Of a DNA stretch of 64,000 nucleotides, positions 17,102-25,448 are shown in pieces (position 1 is the first letter of the stretch; the number at the start of each line of letters is the position of its first letter). The DNA is from a virus. The notes under the pieces are model-generated. The model was not told the DNA's origin. It did no database searches and saw only the letters and a list, made by a program, of their open reading frames with translations. The translations under genes were made by a program, and so were the position numbers. The stretch spans positions 62,001 through 126,000 of the IMG/VR virus record IMGVR_UViG_3300036790_000396; one strand, written 5' to 3'.

Positions 17102-19026
17102 CCGAGCCGGAGCGGTCGTTCCTGCGGCACATGAGGCAGGCGGCCAGCGAGCTGCCCCAGGTGCAGCAGGTCACCGACCCCAACAACGTCCCGACGCCGC
17201 AGGCGGACATGCTGCCGCCGGATGTCATGTTCCCCCTCGACCCGGCGTTCCAGGTCCGGTGGGAGACCGGGCCGCAGGGTGCCCGGCCCGTCCGGGCCCA
17301 GGCCGCTGCGGGCTCCAGTCCCTACCGCCCCGAGGGCGCCCCTCCCGGCTACGGCCCCGACCCGCGCCTCGTCGACACCGTTCCCGCGCTCACCCTCCCC
17401 ACCGGCGAGCCGGTCGGCGACCAGGACGGCGACCTGTGGGGCGGCCGGACCCCTCCCGGCGCCCCCGCCGTCTCCAACGCCGGCAAGGGCGCCTGGGGTG
17501 ACGGCCCGATCGCCAGCCGCCGTGTGCGCCGTACCGCGCGTACCGAGCACGCGGAATGCGGCGGCTCCGTGGAGAACGGGCGCTGCCGGAGCTGCGGGGA
17601 GGAAGCCGCCCCGTGGATGTTCGGGCAGCGCGGCAAGGCTTATACCGTGGTGCGGGGCATTGAGGCCCAGGACATCGATCCCGGTCTCAGTTCCGAGGAT
17701 GACGAGTTCCTGGGCGGCCACGGCATCCAGGCATCCCGCCGTGTGCGCCGCACTGCGGACTTCATGTCCCGGCCGCTGCAGTCGACCGACGACCTGAACG
17801 CGCCTTACAACTCGCCGCAGACGACGCCGGACCCGTTCTCCTCCAACGCGAGCCCGCAGTCCGGTGACTACCAGGCCGGGTTCTCCGAGGGCCAGCAGGA
17901 CCGCGGCCGGGGCGACGCCCCTACCTTCAGCGACAACTCCAGCCACGTCTCGCCCTACGTGCAGGGCTACGCCGCGGGCTACGGCGCCGCGCCGCCGTCC
18001 GTGCCGCAGGACGTTCCCGGTTCCGCAGGCGGTGATTCCGGCCAGGGAGTGAACGTGCAGGAGGCCCAGCGGGAATGGCAGACCGCGCAGGCCGGCCTGC
18101 GCCGCCGCGCCCATGACTTCACCGAGTCCGGGCGGGAGAACGCCGCGCATTCCCTCGGCCCGGACGACAAGCTGCCCGTCAACAGCCTGCAGGACCTGAA
18201 GAACGCGCACCGCCGTGCCCACCAGGTGGAAGGCGAGCCCGAGTCCGCCGTGGACTCCTACCTGAGCCGTCTCGACGACCAGTACGGCTACCACCCCGGG
18301 AAGGAGTCGTCGCTGCGCGTTTCCGCCGCCCTCGTCGCGCAGTCCGAGACCCGCAGCGGGGACTTCCGCAAGGGCTACCGGTTCGCGTCCCGGTGGAAGC
18401 CGGGGCAGAAGCTTGCCTCCCGCGGCCCCGCCGCGTTCGAGGCGGGGATGTATGCCGCCATGTGCGACGCTCCGGGGCCGCAGCGCAGGGCGTGGATCGG
18501 CGCCCACCAGCGCCTGTCCCGCCGGCAGCCGGATGCCGTGTGGCGCCTGGAGCGCACCCTGTCGTTCACCCGGCAGGCCGTGCGCGACAGCCAGCTGCTG
18601 AAGATGGCCCGTGACGGCTACTTCCCGCGGCTGGCCGGCGTCTCCACCGACCTGATCACGGACGGCCCCGGCACGAGTCCCGACCCGATGGGCCAGACGC
18701 CGCTGAACGGGCCCGGCACTCCGCCTCCGTCCGGCGGCGGCGAGAACCCGGCCCGTCCCGGCGGAATCCCCCCGTACCAGGGAGGGCAGCCCGTCGTCGC
18801 CGACGACGGGCTGGGGCCCGCCCAGGAGCCGCCCCACGAGAACGGCCCCTTCACGCAGACGTTCTCCGGCCGCCAGCCCGGCAACATCGACCTCGCGCCG
18901 GCGGCTCCCAACAACGCGGACGGCCCCGGCTACGAGAATCCCGGAGCCTATCCCTCGGACATGCGCCGGGCGCAGGCATTCCGGGCGCGGGTCCAGGCAT
19001 CGCTGCGGGCGCGCCAGCCGGCCTGA
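17098..19026 (+). CDS. Structural-like low-complexity protein, paralogue of the 15066 product
   Basis: 642 residues from a GTG (GTGA overlap). N-terminal ELPQVQQVTDPNN repeats the motif in the 15066 product. Two RRVRRTA stretches, a CGGSVENGRCRSC zinc-like pair, KESSLRVSAAL and a final VQASLRARQPA are present, the latter resembling the recurrent processing-type motif. The middle (RKGYRFASRWKPGQKL...AFEAGMYAAM) is a folded, basic helical domain. Likely a virion or scaffold protein by context. A strong terminator follows. Confidence 0.65.
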   Translation: MTEPERSFLRHMRQAASELPQVQQVTDPNNVPTPQADMLPPDVMFPLDPAFQVRWETGPQGARPVRAQAAAGSSPYRPEGAPPGYGPDPRLVDTVPALTLPTGEPVGDQDGDLWGGRTPPGAPAVSNAGKGAWGDGPIASRRVRRTARTEHAECGGSVENGRCRSCGEEAAPWMFGQRGKAYTVVRGIEAQDIDPGLSSEDDEFLGGHGIQASRRVRRTADFMSRPLQSTDDLNAPYNSPQTTPDPFSSNASPQSGDYQAGFSEGQQDRGRGDAPTFSDNSSHVSPYVQGYAAGYGAAPPSVPQDVPGSAGGDSGQGVNVQEAQREWQTAQAGLRRRAHDFTESGRENAAHSLGPDDKLPVNSLQDLKNAHRRAHQVEGEPESAVDSYLSRLDDQYGYHPGKESSLRVSAALVAQSETRSGDFRKGYRFASRWKPGQKLASRGPAAFEAGMYAAMCDAPGPQRRAWIGAHQRLSRRQPDAVWRLERTLSFTRQAVRDSQLLKMARDGYFPRLAGVSTDLITDGPGTSPDPMGQTPLNGPGTPPPSGGGENPARPGGIPPYQGGQPVVADDGLGPAQEPPHENGPFTQTFSGRQPGNIDLAPAAPNNADGPGYENPGAYPSDMRRAQAFRARVQASLRARQPA

Positions 19027-19032
19027 CAAGGG

Positions 19033-19060
19033 AAAAGCCCCGCCGTGAAGCGGGGCTTTT
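19033..19060. terminator. Bidirectional intrinsic terminator
   Basis: AAAAGCCCCGC, a 6-base loop CGTGAA, then GCGGGGCTTTT: an 11-base perfect stem flanked by A and T runs, so it can work in both directions between the convergent transcription units. Confidence 0.9.
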
Positions 19061-19137
19061 CCTTTCGCAAGACGGGGATCTCGCATTACTGATGGGGTCT
19101 TACTGCCCTGCCAGCGTAGGACGCGGCGGGGGAATGG

Positions 19138-19668
19138 TCAAGAACGGGGCTCCCCGTCCTCACTGTGGTCCGCTATCCACTGGGCGTGCTCCGCCACGCG
19201 GGTGGCGGTCTCCAGGTCGGCCTCGCGCTGCTCCAGCTCCGCCTCCTGCCGCTTCAGGCGCGTCTCGTGCTCGCGCAGCGCGATGGCCGCCCGCGCCTGC
19301 TTCTCGTCGGCGCGGTCCCGCTGCCCCCTGACGATCAGGGCGAGGAACAGGACGAAGACGAGCCACAGCGGCCAGACGGCGCCCGTGAGCACGCTGATGC
19401 CGACCGCCTTCTCCGCGGTGTGCCCGCCGTAGCAGGAGTCCTGCTTGCCTGCCGGGACGTGGCCGTCCTGGTCGAGCCCCAGCCTTTCTATGTGCCGGGC
19501 CCATTTCTGGTCCCGGCCGCTGAATTTCCACGCGTCCTCGCGGTCGCTGCGTGCGTAATGGACCTCCCCGCACAGCGGCACCCGGCTGGGGCGCGCGGTG
19601 CCGTAGGATCTCCGTGCGATCACGGTGAACCCGGCGAGGTAGACGGCAAGGATGATGATCGCGGTCAC
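19138..19668 (-). CDS. Two-span membrane protein with C-terminal coiled coil
   Basis: 176 residues from a GTG preceded by AGGAGGAAC (longer upstream extensions overlap the next gene). First span TAIIILAVYLAGFTVIA, second LTGAVWPLWLVFVLFLALIV, then a long charged coiled coil with heptad-like Glu/Arg/Leu (ALREHETRLKRQEAELEQRE). Last gene of a three-gene minus operon. Function unknown. Confidence 0.7.
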   Translation of the reverse strand: MTAIIILAVYLAGFTVIARRSYGTARPSRVPLCGEVHYARSDREDAWKFSGRDQKWARHIERLGLDQDGHVPAGKQDSCYGGHTAEKAVGISVLTGAVWPLWLVFVLFLALIVRGQRDRADEKQARAAIALREHETRLKRQEAELEQREADLETATRVAEHAQWIADHSEDGEPRS

Positions 19669-19916
19669 TGTTCCTCCTGAATAATCATTACGTTCCGGAT
19701 CCGCGGAGGTTCCCGTCTCTGCAGCTTCGGCGTGAACTCGCGAAGTCGTGCAGCCTCTTCCGGGTACTTCTCGTCCCATGCCTCGTGCATGGCGTGCCTG
19801 ACTGTGCAATCCTCCGCGTGAGAGCTGATCTCGCCGGAATATCCCTGCCCGCACTCCCCGCAGCAGGGATTCCCGTGCCCGTCTGCGGGCCACTCGCCCG
19901 CGACGCCGGAGTTCAT
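19665..19916 (-). CDS. Small zinc-finger-like protein
   Basis: 83 residues, ATG at 19916 by ATGA overlap. CCGECGQGYSGEISSHAEDC has C-x2-C...H...C spacing typical of a small zinc finger. The rest is basic. Overlaps the downstream gene by GTGA. Confidence 0.65.
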   Translation of the reverse strand: MNSGVAGEWPADGHGNPCCGECGQGYSGEISSHAEDCTVRHAMHEAWDEKYPEEAARLREFTPKLQRREPPRIRNVMIIQEEQ

Positions 19917-20395
19917 GCGAGCCGACGGCGCGCGGCCTCGCACAGCACCGCGTAGGCGGCGGGATTGGTCATGCCGTCCGGCAGCTGCCCGAACGGCATC
20001 GCCATCAGTGCTTTCGCCATGGCCGCCGTGTCCTCGTCGTCCAGCTCCCGCGCCCGCTCGCCGGACTTGCGGCCCTCGAACGACTTCGCGATGCGGGCGA
20101 GCCGGTCGGCGCTCCCGGCGGCGGAGTCCTCGCCGAGGGTCATGTCATCGCACGCCTCGCGGATAATGCCGTCGACCAGCTGCGCCTGCTCGCGCCCCTT
20201 GGCCGTGAGGGCCACCGGGTACCATCCGCCGCTGACGGGCCCGAGGGTGACGAGCTTGCGCTGCAGGAGCCGCTTCGCGATGACGTAGGACTGCTCTCCG
20301 GGCCTCACCCGGCTGGCGCCGTCCAGGGTCAGGACCGTCAGCAGGATCTGCTCCCTGCTGCTGAGCCGCATCCTGCGTGGCTTCGTGCTGGTCAT
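19913..20395 (-). CDS. Winged-helix-like protein
   Basis: 160 residues. The N-terminal part (REQILLTVLTL...YVIAKRLLQRKLVTL...YPVALTAKGREQA) has the helix-helix-wing pattern of a small transcription regulator; the C-terminal half is acidic and helical. First gene of the operon. The palindromic site at 20431 lies just upstream, so it may control itself (inference). Confidence 0.65.
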   Translation of the reverse strand: MTSTKPRRMRLSSREQILLTVLTLDGASRVRPGEQSYVIAKRLLQRKLVTLGPVSGGWYPVALTAKGREQAQLVDGIIREACDDMTLGEDSAAGSADRLARIAKSFEGRKSGERARELDDEDTAAMAKALMAMPFGQLPDGMTNPAAYAVLCEAARRRLA

Positions 20396-20430
20396 CGGGG
20401 TCTCCTCTGCTCAGTGCCTGTAGCTTGACA

Positions 20431-20450
20431 ATATCAATAAACCTTGCTAT
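20431..20450 (+). promoter_or_regulatory. Copy 3 of the dispersed palindromic site, with promoter-like flanks
   Basis: ATATCAATAAACCTTGCTAT. A perfect TTGACA ends at its first base and TATCTA follows after 17 bases, so the site could be the spacer of a sigma-70-type promoter for the plus gene at 20513. A CGGAAG element follows at 20478. Confidence 0.65.
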
Positions 20451-20512
20451 CTACAAGAACTGCCGGTGACGAGTCCCCGGAAGGATCAGGACTGCCTGCG
20501 AGAGGGATGACC

Positions 20513-21700
20513 GTGACCGACGATTTCGGCTACTCACTTTGGACGGAGGCGTCTGCGGACCATGACGCCGAGCGGCATGCCGCGGCGCTCGACGAGGCCG
20601 GGGCGCACCTCGCGTCCGTGATGCCGTTCCTGCTGCAGGCGGAAACCGAGCGGGAGCTGGGCCACCGCCTGTCGTTCGCCGGCATGCGGCTGCGCACCAT
20701 CGAGGCGTCCACCGGCGTCCCCGTCCCCGAGCTGGAAGACATGGCCCGGCGCCACTTCGCCCTGCTCAAGGAGGCCCTCCCCGAGGGCGTCGATCCCCTC
20801 CAGCAGCTCATGCAGTCCGGGCACTCCTACGGCTCCGGCCCGGAGAAGCCCGACGAGCACGATGAGGGCCCCGACTTCTCCGGCGGCTACTCCGAGGTCC
20901 CGATGGGCTACCCCGGGGGTCCCGACCCGTCCGTCGTCACGCCGTACCTCACGCAGCCCGGTCCCGTCCAGGAGGCCACCGGGTCCCGGCACCGCCGCCA
21001 CGCCCAGGGCGGCAGTGACGTCTCCCTCGCCGAGACGCCCCCCGACACCGATACCGGATTCGGCTCCGTCGACCTCGACCCCGCCGACCAGTCCAGCACC
21101 CAGTCCGGCCGCAGCGCCACGTCCGCGCGCCGCTACGCGTCCCGCCGCTACGCGGACTCCACCGCCGGCTCGCCGGCGGGCGGCATGAGCACCGTCCCCG
21201 CAGGCGTGGGCGGCATGCCCTCCAGCCCGGACGGGTCGTCGTCCTCCCCCGCGGCGCAGCCGCTGCCGCCCCTGGACCAGACCGTCACCAGCCAGGGACC
21301 CGACACCAGCTTCGACCTCACCCCGACGCCCAGTGCCGGCGCGACGTCCGGCACCGACTCGGGCACGTCGGCGATCACCGGCACCGGGTCGCGCCGCGAC
21401 CCTGTCGCCGCGCAGATCCGCGCGGTGGCCAGCTCCGTGGCGGTGTCCAACCCGCAGCTCCCCGCCAGCGAGTGCCGCCGCGTGGCGCGCCGCGTGGTCG
21501 GCGGCTACCTGCGCCGCGCCGACCTGGACAGCTCCGTCATGTCGGATGATCCCGGTGACGGGGACGGCCCCGCAGGCGGCGCCGCCCCCCAGGGCGGCGG
21601 TGGCAACGCCGTGGAGCACGGCGCGGAGTTCCAGGTCGGCAAGTCGGTGGCCCGCGGCCTGATGGGCGGCGCCGAGGATGCCGCCGCGGCGGCCTTCTAG
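20513..21700 (+). CDS. Structural-like Ser/Pro/Thr-rich protein, paralogue of the 15066 product
   Basis: 395 residues. GTG 20513 lies 6 bases after GAGAGGG and is preferred to ATG 20507, which has no spacing. The N-terminal 110 residues are helical, followed by GPEKPDEHD...YSEVPMG, matching the 15066 product, and a long disordered Ser/Pro/Thr region with RSATSARRYASRRYA. The C-terminal 120 residues are again helical and end in Gly/Ala. Probably a virion component by context; no family named. Confidence 0.65.
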   Translation: MTDDFGYSLWTEASADHDAERHAAALDEAGAHLASVMPFLLQAETERELGHRLSFAGMRLRTIEASTGVPVPELEDMARRHFALLKEALPEGVDPLQQLMQSGHSYGSGPEKPDEHDEGPDFSGGYSEVPMGYPGGPDPSVVTPYLTQPGPVQEATGSRHRRHAQGGSDVSLAETPPDTDTGFGSVDLDPADQSSTQSGRSATSARRYASRRYADSTAGSPAGGMSTVPAGVGGMPSSPDGSSSSPAAQPLPPLDQTVTSQGPDTSFDLTPTPSAGATSGTDSGTSAITGTGSRRDPVAAQIRAVASSVAVSNPQLPASECRRVARRVVGGYLRRADLDSSVMSDDPGDGDGPAGGAAPQGGGGNAVEHGAEFQVGKSVARGLMGGAEDAAAAAF

Positions 21701-21701
21701 C

Positions 21702-21830
21702 ATGCGGAAGCCGAAGCTGCCCTCCCCGAAGAGGAGCAAGAGCGAGGCGGTCAACGTGAAGTCGGCGCGTCCGGCTAAGTATCCCGAGCCGCCCGTCAGC
21801 GCCAGGCTGCCGGAGGCTCCCCCGCGCTAG
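21702..21830 (+). CDS. Small basic peptide
   Basis: 42 residues, ATG one base after the previous stop. Lys/Pro/Ser-rich (KPKLPSPKRSKSEAVNVKS), no hydrophobic segment, probably unstructured. Real by its tight position in the operon; function unknown. Confidence 0.5.
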   Translation: MRKPKLPSPKRSKSEAVNVKSARPAKYPEPPVSARLPEAPPR

Positions 21831-21839
21831 GCTGGCCGC

Positions 21840-22118
21840 ATGGACCTGACTTCCCCGCTGATGGACCGCGTCTTGTGGGACCGCCGCGCGTTCACCTGGG
21901 CGGGATGCTTCGCGTGGAAATGCGCGGACTGCGGGCGCATGGTGATGCCCGGCGAGGACGCCGTCCGCGGCATGCACCTGCTGACGGGCCTGTTCATCGT
22001 CCACGCCTGGCATCACGGCCTGGGCCGCGACCGGGCACGCCTCATCGACGAGGGCATGGCGATGGCGGCTGCGCGCTGGCCGTCCCTGCAGGAGCGCGCA
22101 GCGGCGCTGCGGCCCTAG
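21840..22118 (+). CDS. Small protein with Cys/His cluster
   Basis: 92 residues. WKCADCGRMVMPGEDAV...LFIVHAWHHG combines a CxxC and a following His group, likely a small zinc site. Last gene of the plus operon. Its stop overlaps the stop of the convergent 26-residue membrane peptide. Confidence 0.65.
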   Translation: MDLTSPLMDRVLWDRRAFTWAGCFAWKCADCGRMVMPGEDAVRGMHLLTGLFIVHAWHHGLGRDRARLIDEGMAMAAARWPSLQERAAALRP

Positions 22119-22195
22119 ATCGCGCGGACCAGGAACAGGATCAGCAGGATGATCACGACCAGGACCAGCAGGCCCCAGAGGCTGTAGGCAGGCAT
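22115..22195 (-). CDS. 26-residue membrane peptide
   Basis: MPAYSLWGLLVLVVIILL followed by ILFLVRAI: one hydrophobic helix. ATG at 22195. The stop overlaps that of the gene on the other strand. Size and composition resemble tiny phage membrane peptides; its coding status rests on composition only. Confidence 0.5.
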   Translation of the reverse strand: MPAYSLWGLLVLVVIILLILFLVRAI

Positions 22196-22248
22196 CGTTC
22201 TCCTCTCGTCCCGCTGCTGCTGCCCGCGGTCGCGGGAATCATGCGAAA

Positions 22249-22279
22249 AAGCCGGGTGCGCCCCTCGTGCACCCGGCTT
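22249..22279 (-). terminator. Intrinsic terminator (minus strand)
   Basis: Stem GCCGGGTGC/GCACCCGGC (9 perfect pairs, extendable by AA/TT) with a 9-base loop. On the minus strand it is followed by TTTTT. It ends the minus operon that includes 22295-22483. Confidence 0.8.
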
Positions 22280-22294
22280 CTCTGACGGCCTGCG

Positions 22295-22483
22295 TTACCA
22301 GAACGGGATCAGGAAGGCCAGTGCCAGCGACGCCAGGCCGCCCGGCAGCAGCCAGCCCCAGGAGCCGCTCGTCCCGAGCCCGGTCACGATCGCGTCGATG
22401 AGGAACAGCAGGAACGCGATGAACATGAACAGCCGCGACACGGCTGCCGGGTGCGGTCCCGGTACTTGCTGGGGCGTCGTCAT
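22295..22483 (-). CDS. Two-span small membrane protein
   Basis: 62 residues from ATG 22483. Spans LFMFIAFLLFLIDAIV and WGWLLPGGLASLALAFLIPF joined by a Gly/Ser turn. Close to the terminator that ends this operon. Function unknown. Confidence 0.65.
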   Translation of the reverse strand: MTTPQQVPGPHPAAVSRLFMFIAFLLFLIDAIVTGLGTSGSWGWLLPGGLASLALAFLIPFW

Positions 22484-22493
22484 GACAAGGTTC

Positions 22494-22697
22494 CTACCCA
22501 CCGGTGACGGGCGTATCCTCGCTGACCTCTTCCCATCCCCACGGGCAGGCGTTGTTCACGGCCTCCGCAGCGTAGGTCTGCAGCCATTCCTGCTGCTGCC
22601 CGTCCGTCATGCCCTCAAGTTCCCCGTCAGGGATCTCGACGATCATGGTCTTGTGGTCGATCGTCCAGCTCGGCTCGATGGTGACTTCGATCTTCAT
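22494..22697 (-). CDS. Small acidic hypothetical protein
   Basis: 67 residues, MKIEVTIEPSWTIDHKT start with beta-strand pattern, then an acidic helical part (GMTDGQQQEWLQTYAAEAV). No family recognised. Part of the minus operon starting at 24058. Confidence 0.65.
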   Translation of the reverse strand: MKIEVTIEPSWTIDHKTMIVEIPDGELEGMTDGQQQEWLQTYAAEAVNNACPWGWEEVSEDTPVTGG

Positions 22698-22706
22698 GAC
22701 TGGCCC

Positions 22707-23078
22707 TCACTCTTCGGGGCGTAGCGGGTAGACGTGAACGGTGTTGACAGAGGAGGGGACGATCCGCAGGGCCGGGTGCCCGAAGATCACGACGTGATCG
22801 TCCTGGGCCTTGACGGAGACGTGCCGCCGGAACTTGCGGTACTCCTTCTCGCTGTCGGGGTGCGCGGGCCAGAAGTTCACCGTCTCGTCCTGGCTCAGCA
22901 TCAGGTCCGGCTGGATGCTGTACCCCTCGGTCTGCGTGTTGGTGGGAGCGCCCGTGCTGCTCAGCTCGGCGATCCGCGCCCGCGCTTCCCCGAGGGTCTT
23001 CTCCAGGTGCGCGATGTAGGACCGGACCTTGCGCGTGCAGCGCGCCAGCTCCTCCGGTGTCGGCTCGTCCGTGCTCAT
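22707..23078 (-). CDS. Hypothetical protein with coiled-coil N-terminus
   Basis: 123 residues. N-terminal helix RSYIAHLEKTLGEARARIAEL is coiled-coil-like. The C-terminal half is beta-rich (HVVIFGHPALRIVP). Not recognised. Confidence 0.65.
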   Translation of the reverse strand: MSTDEPTPEELARCTRKVRSYIAHLEKTLGEARARIAELSSTGAPTNTQTEGYSIQPDLMLSQDETVNFWPAHPDSEKEYRKFRRHVSVKAQDDHVVIFGHPALRIVPSSVNTVHVYPLRPEE

Positions 23079-23085
23079 CGTCTTC

Positions 23086-23244
23086 TCATCCCTCGTCGAA
23101 TCCGCCGCAGCGCGGTCCGTCCTGGACGCGGCTCATGCCGAGCAGCCGGCACGGCCACGCGTGGATCCCGGCAGCGGAGCGGCAGCGCGGGCGCAGCGGC
23201 CACGCCCGGTAGAGCGCGACCGCGCCGGCCACGACTGCCCGCAT
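23086..23244 (-). CDS. Small Arg/Cys-rich protein
   Basis: 52 residues: VAGAVALYRAWPLRPRCR followed by HAWPCRLLGMSRVQ and GPRCGG. The short hydrophobic start and spaced Cys recall small membrane-associated factors, but no family can be named with confidence. ATGA overlap with the upstream gene supports the start at 23244. Confidence 0.55.
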   Translation of the reverse strand: MRAVVAGAVALYRAWPLRPRCRSAAGIHAWPCRLLGMSRVQDGPRCGGFDEG

Positions 23245-23561
23245 CAGTTTTTCTCCGCGGCGATCTCGTCCGCCAGCGCGGCGATCTCCGCCGCGATCGT
23301 GACAGCCTGCGCGAAGGCCCTCGCGTCCTCGCTGCCGAACACGGCTGACGTGGAAGCCCAGCTGACGTGCGCCGGCTGCTCGGTGCCGTAGCGCCGGTCC
23401 CGGGCGTAGACCTCGACGAGATCATGCTCGTCGCCGTCGGTATCGGTGAAGGTGATGAGGACCCGGCCGCCGTCCCGGACGGCCAGCGCCCGGGCGGCTG
23501 TCGGCCGGGTGATGTTCCTGGCGATGCCGTCTCCGGTGACGAGATCGATCGTGTACTTCAT
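23244..23561 (-). CDS. Hypothetical protein, 105 aa
   Basis: Start ATG 23561 by ATGA overlap with the upstream gene. Begins MKYTIDLVTGDGIARNITRP, beta-rich, with an acidic strand LITFTDTDGDEHDLVEVYA, then an Ala-rich C-terminal helix. Not recognised. Confidence 0.65.
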   Translation of the reverse strand: MKYTIDLVTGDGIARNITRPTAARALAVRDGGRVLITFTDTDGDEHDLVEVYARDRRYGTEQPAHVSWASTSAVFGSEDARAFAQAVTIAAEIAALADEIAAEKN

Positions 23562-24058
23562 GACTGCTCCTTGGATGCATCGAAGTCCGCGAGCGCCAGG
23601 ACGGCCTCGCGGTGCTGCTCCGCGGCGGCTTCCAGCATCCGCCGGGATTCCTCCACGCGCTCCTGCAGCTGGCGTTTCCGCCCGAGGGTGATGACTTCCG
23701 GGTGAGCCGCCTGGTATGCCTCCGCGACCGGGGTGAGGACGGAGGCAAGTGCCGTCACTTCCTTGTGCGTGAGGGAGGTTCCGGTGGCTGCCCGGTTCAT
23801 CGCGCCGTAGAAGTGAGGCGACAGGGCCAGGTCCCCGCCGCACGGCTCCAGGAAGAGGATCCCGCTCAGCCGGGCGCCGCGCCCGCCGGTGAGGATGCCC
23901 TTCTCCGGCTGTGACCTGTCGGCGAGACTCTGCACGCCGATGCTGCCGCCGGTGTTCCAGCGGAAGACTGCAGTGCCGTGGCCGGGCACGTCGAGGAGGA
24001 CTTCGGGGCCGTTGACGCTCATGGCCCACGGCCGGCTGGTGTTCTCGGTGTCGCTCAT
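23558..24058 (-). CDS. Hypothetical protein, 166 aa
   Basis: First gene of its minus operon, 10 bases from a copy of the palindromic site. N-terminal half beta-rich with Gly turns, C-terminal half a helical coiled coil (GRKRQLQERVEESRRMLE). No family recognised. Confidence 0.65.
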   Translation of the reverse strand: MSDTENTSRPWAMSVNGPEVLLDVPGHGTAVFRWNTGGSIGVQSLADRSQPEKGILTGGRGARLSGILFLEPCGGDLALSPHFYGAMNRAATGTSLTHKEVTALASVLTPVAEAYQAAHPEVITLGRKRQLQERVEESRRMLEAAAEQHREAVLALADFDASKEQS

Positions 24059-24067
24059 GCCACGATA

Positions 24068-24086
24068 ATATCAATAAACCTTAGTA
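24068..24086 (+). promoter_or_regulatory. Copy 4 of the dispersed palindromic site
   Basis: ATATCAATAAACCTTAGTA, immediately upstream of the minus gene starting at 24058 and downstream of a minus-strand terminator. Its core is oriented opposite to the gene, which argues for a palindromic operator rather than a one-way promoter. Confidence 0.6.
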
Positions 24087-24090
24087 AAAA

Positions 24091-24130
24091 GCAAGAGGAC
24101 CGGCGGATCCGCATACGCCGGTCCCCTTGC
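24091..24130 (-). terminator. Intrinsic terminator (minus strand)
   Basis: Arms 24091-24105 and 24116-24130 pair over 15 positions with one mismatch. On the minus strand a TTTTT run follows. It closes the two-gene operon 25392-24134. Confidence 0.85.
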
Positions 24131-24133
24131 CGC

Positions 24134-24862
24134 TCATATCCGGGCAGAATCGGAGAGGTACCTCCGGTACTCCTCGTCGCATGCCGCGGAGCACACCGTG
24201 CCGTTTCCCCACTCTTCCGTGAGCTGGTACCGATCGCCGCAGTTGGCGCACCTGGACCAGTTCTCCCCGCGGTCGCGGATCCCGATGCTGATCTCCGCGA
24301 TCTGCCTGTGGATCTCCGGTGCCTGCGGGTCCGCCAGGATCGCCTCGGGATCGTACGGCGCGCCCTGATCCCGCGATGCGGGGACGTACTCCGGGGGCTG
24401 CGACGGCAGCCCCAGGCGCTGGCGCAGCCGCATCCTCAGCGCCTCCAGCGAGACCGGCCTGCTGACGGTGACCCCCTCGCCGTGCGGCATCCGCCGGGCC
24501 TCCGCCGTGGCCTTCTCGTCTGCTTGCCACCCCGGGAGTCCCGGCATCTCCCCCGGCATCTCCGGCAGCCCGACGGTCTCCGTCCCGCGCGCCTGCTTCC
24601 CCGGATCGGGAGCGTCGCCGTCCGGCATCTCCCGGTCGAAGCACTCCCCGTGCATCCCGGTCAGGATGATCTCCCGCTCCTCGTCGCTTGCTGCCGGGAA
24701 TGCCTCGTGCAGCCGGAGGGTGCGGTAGGCGTAGTAGCCGTCCCACGCCGCCCGCGACAGGCCGCTGACGACGGCCTCCCGGCCGCAGGACGGGCAGACG
24801 TAGGTCACGGTCACTTCCGTCCCGCCGCCGGCGACGGTGACGTCCTTCGGGAGCGCGCTCAT
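24134..24862 (-). CDS. Protein with two zinc-finger-like clusters
   Basis: 242 residues from ATG 24862 (ATGA overlap). N-terminal CPSCGREAVV and C-terminal CANCGDRYQLTEEWGNGTVC followed by SAAC: the latter has CxxC...CxxxC spacing of a treble-clef finger. Between them lies an Arg/Pro/Glu-rich helical stretch. Perhaps nucleic-acid binding; not recognised. Confidence 0.7.
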   Translation of the reverse strand: MSALPKDVTVAGGGTEVTVTYVCPSCGREAVVSGLSRAAWDGYYAYRTLRLHEAFPAASDEEREIILTGMHGECFDREMPDGDAPDPGKQARGTETVGLPEMPGEMPGLPGWQADEKATAEARRMPHGEGVTVSRPVSLEALRMRLRQRLGLPSQPPEYVPASRDQGAPYDPEAILADPQAPEIHRQIAEISIGIRDRGENWSRCANCGDRYQLTEEWGNGTVCSAACDEEYRRYLSDSARI

Positions 24863-25392
24863 CCCAGTACCGCGCTTCGCCCGTCGCCTGAAGGGGCGCC
24901 GGCGTCGAGGAGGTCCAGGATCCGCGTGCTCCTGCCCGGGCCGAGCATGTTCTGGGCGTCCAGCACCTCGCTCCGGATGGCGGCGGTGTCCTCCGGCCAC
25001 AGCACTGACGGCTCCTCGAACGCCACCTGCGCCCCGCTGGTGCCGTCCGCCTTCACGTACCGCACGCGCCAGGCGAGACCGTCGTCGGTGACGCCCCGGA
25101 TCGAGCCGGCCAGGGTGCGCTCCGGTGTACCGATCTCCTCCAGGATCGCTCTCAGCTCCAGGTCGATGCCCTCTACGCTGGTGTGCCTGTCCCCGGGGAC
25201 GATGCGCCGCGCGCTCCAGCGCGTCAGCACGCCGTCGGGAGTGGTCTCCTCGGCCGTTTCCACCGGGATGAGGACCGAGTGGGCCTCCGACCGGCGGAAG
25301 GCGTCCGTGCGGTCGCCCAGGGCGCGGATCTCGTCCGCGTTCAGGGGCGGGTCGATGGTGATCTCCCCGCTGAGGATGCTCTGCGTTCCCAT
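24859..25392 (-). CDS. Hypothetical protein, 177 aa
   Basis: First gene of its operon; starts MGTQSILSGEITIDPPLN, a wording reminiscent of small actinobacterial proteins of unknown function. Acidic, mixed alpha/beta, no hydrophobic spans. A palindromic site lies 36 bases upstream at 25428. Confidence 0.65.
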   Translation of the reverse strand: MGTQSILSGEITIDPPLNADEIRALGDRTDAFRRSEAHSVLIPVETAEETTPDGVLTRWSARRIVPGDRHTSVEGIDLELRAILEEIGTPERTLAGSIRGVTDDGLAWRVRYVKADGTSGAQVAFEEPSVLWPEDTAAIRSEVLDAQNMLGPGRSTRILDLLDAGAPSGDGRSAVLG

Positions 25393-25427
25393 GCTGTCTC
25401 CTGTCGTCTGAGGGATGCTCCAACTTT

Positions 25428-25445
25428 ACTATAGATTATTGATAT
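25428..25445 (-). promoter_or_regulatory. Copy 5 of the dispersed palindromic site (diverged)
   Basis: ACTATAGATTATTGATAT. On the minus strand ATATCAATAATCTATAGT, upstream of the gene starting at 25392. Confidence 0.5.
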
Positions 25446-25448
25446 TTC

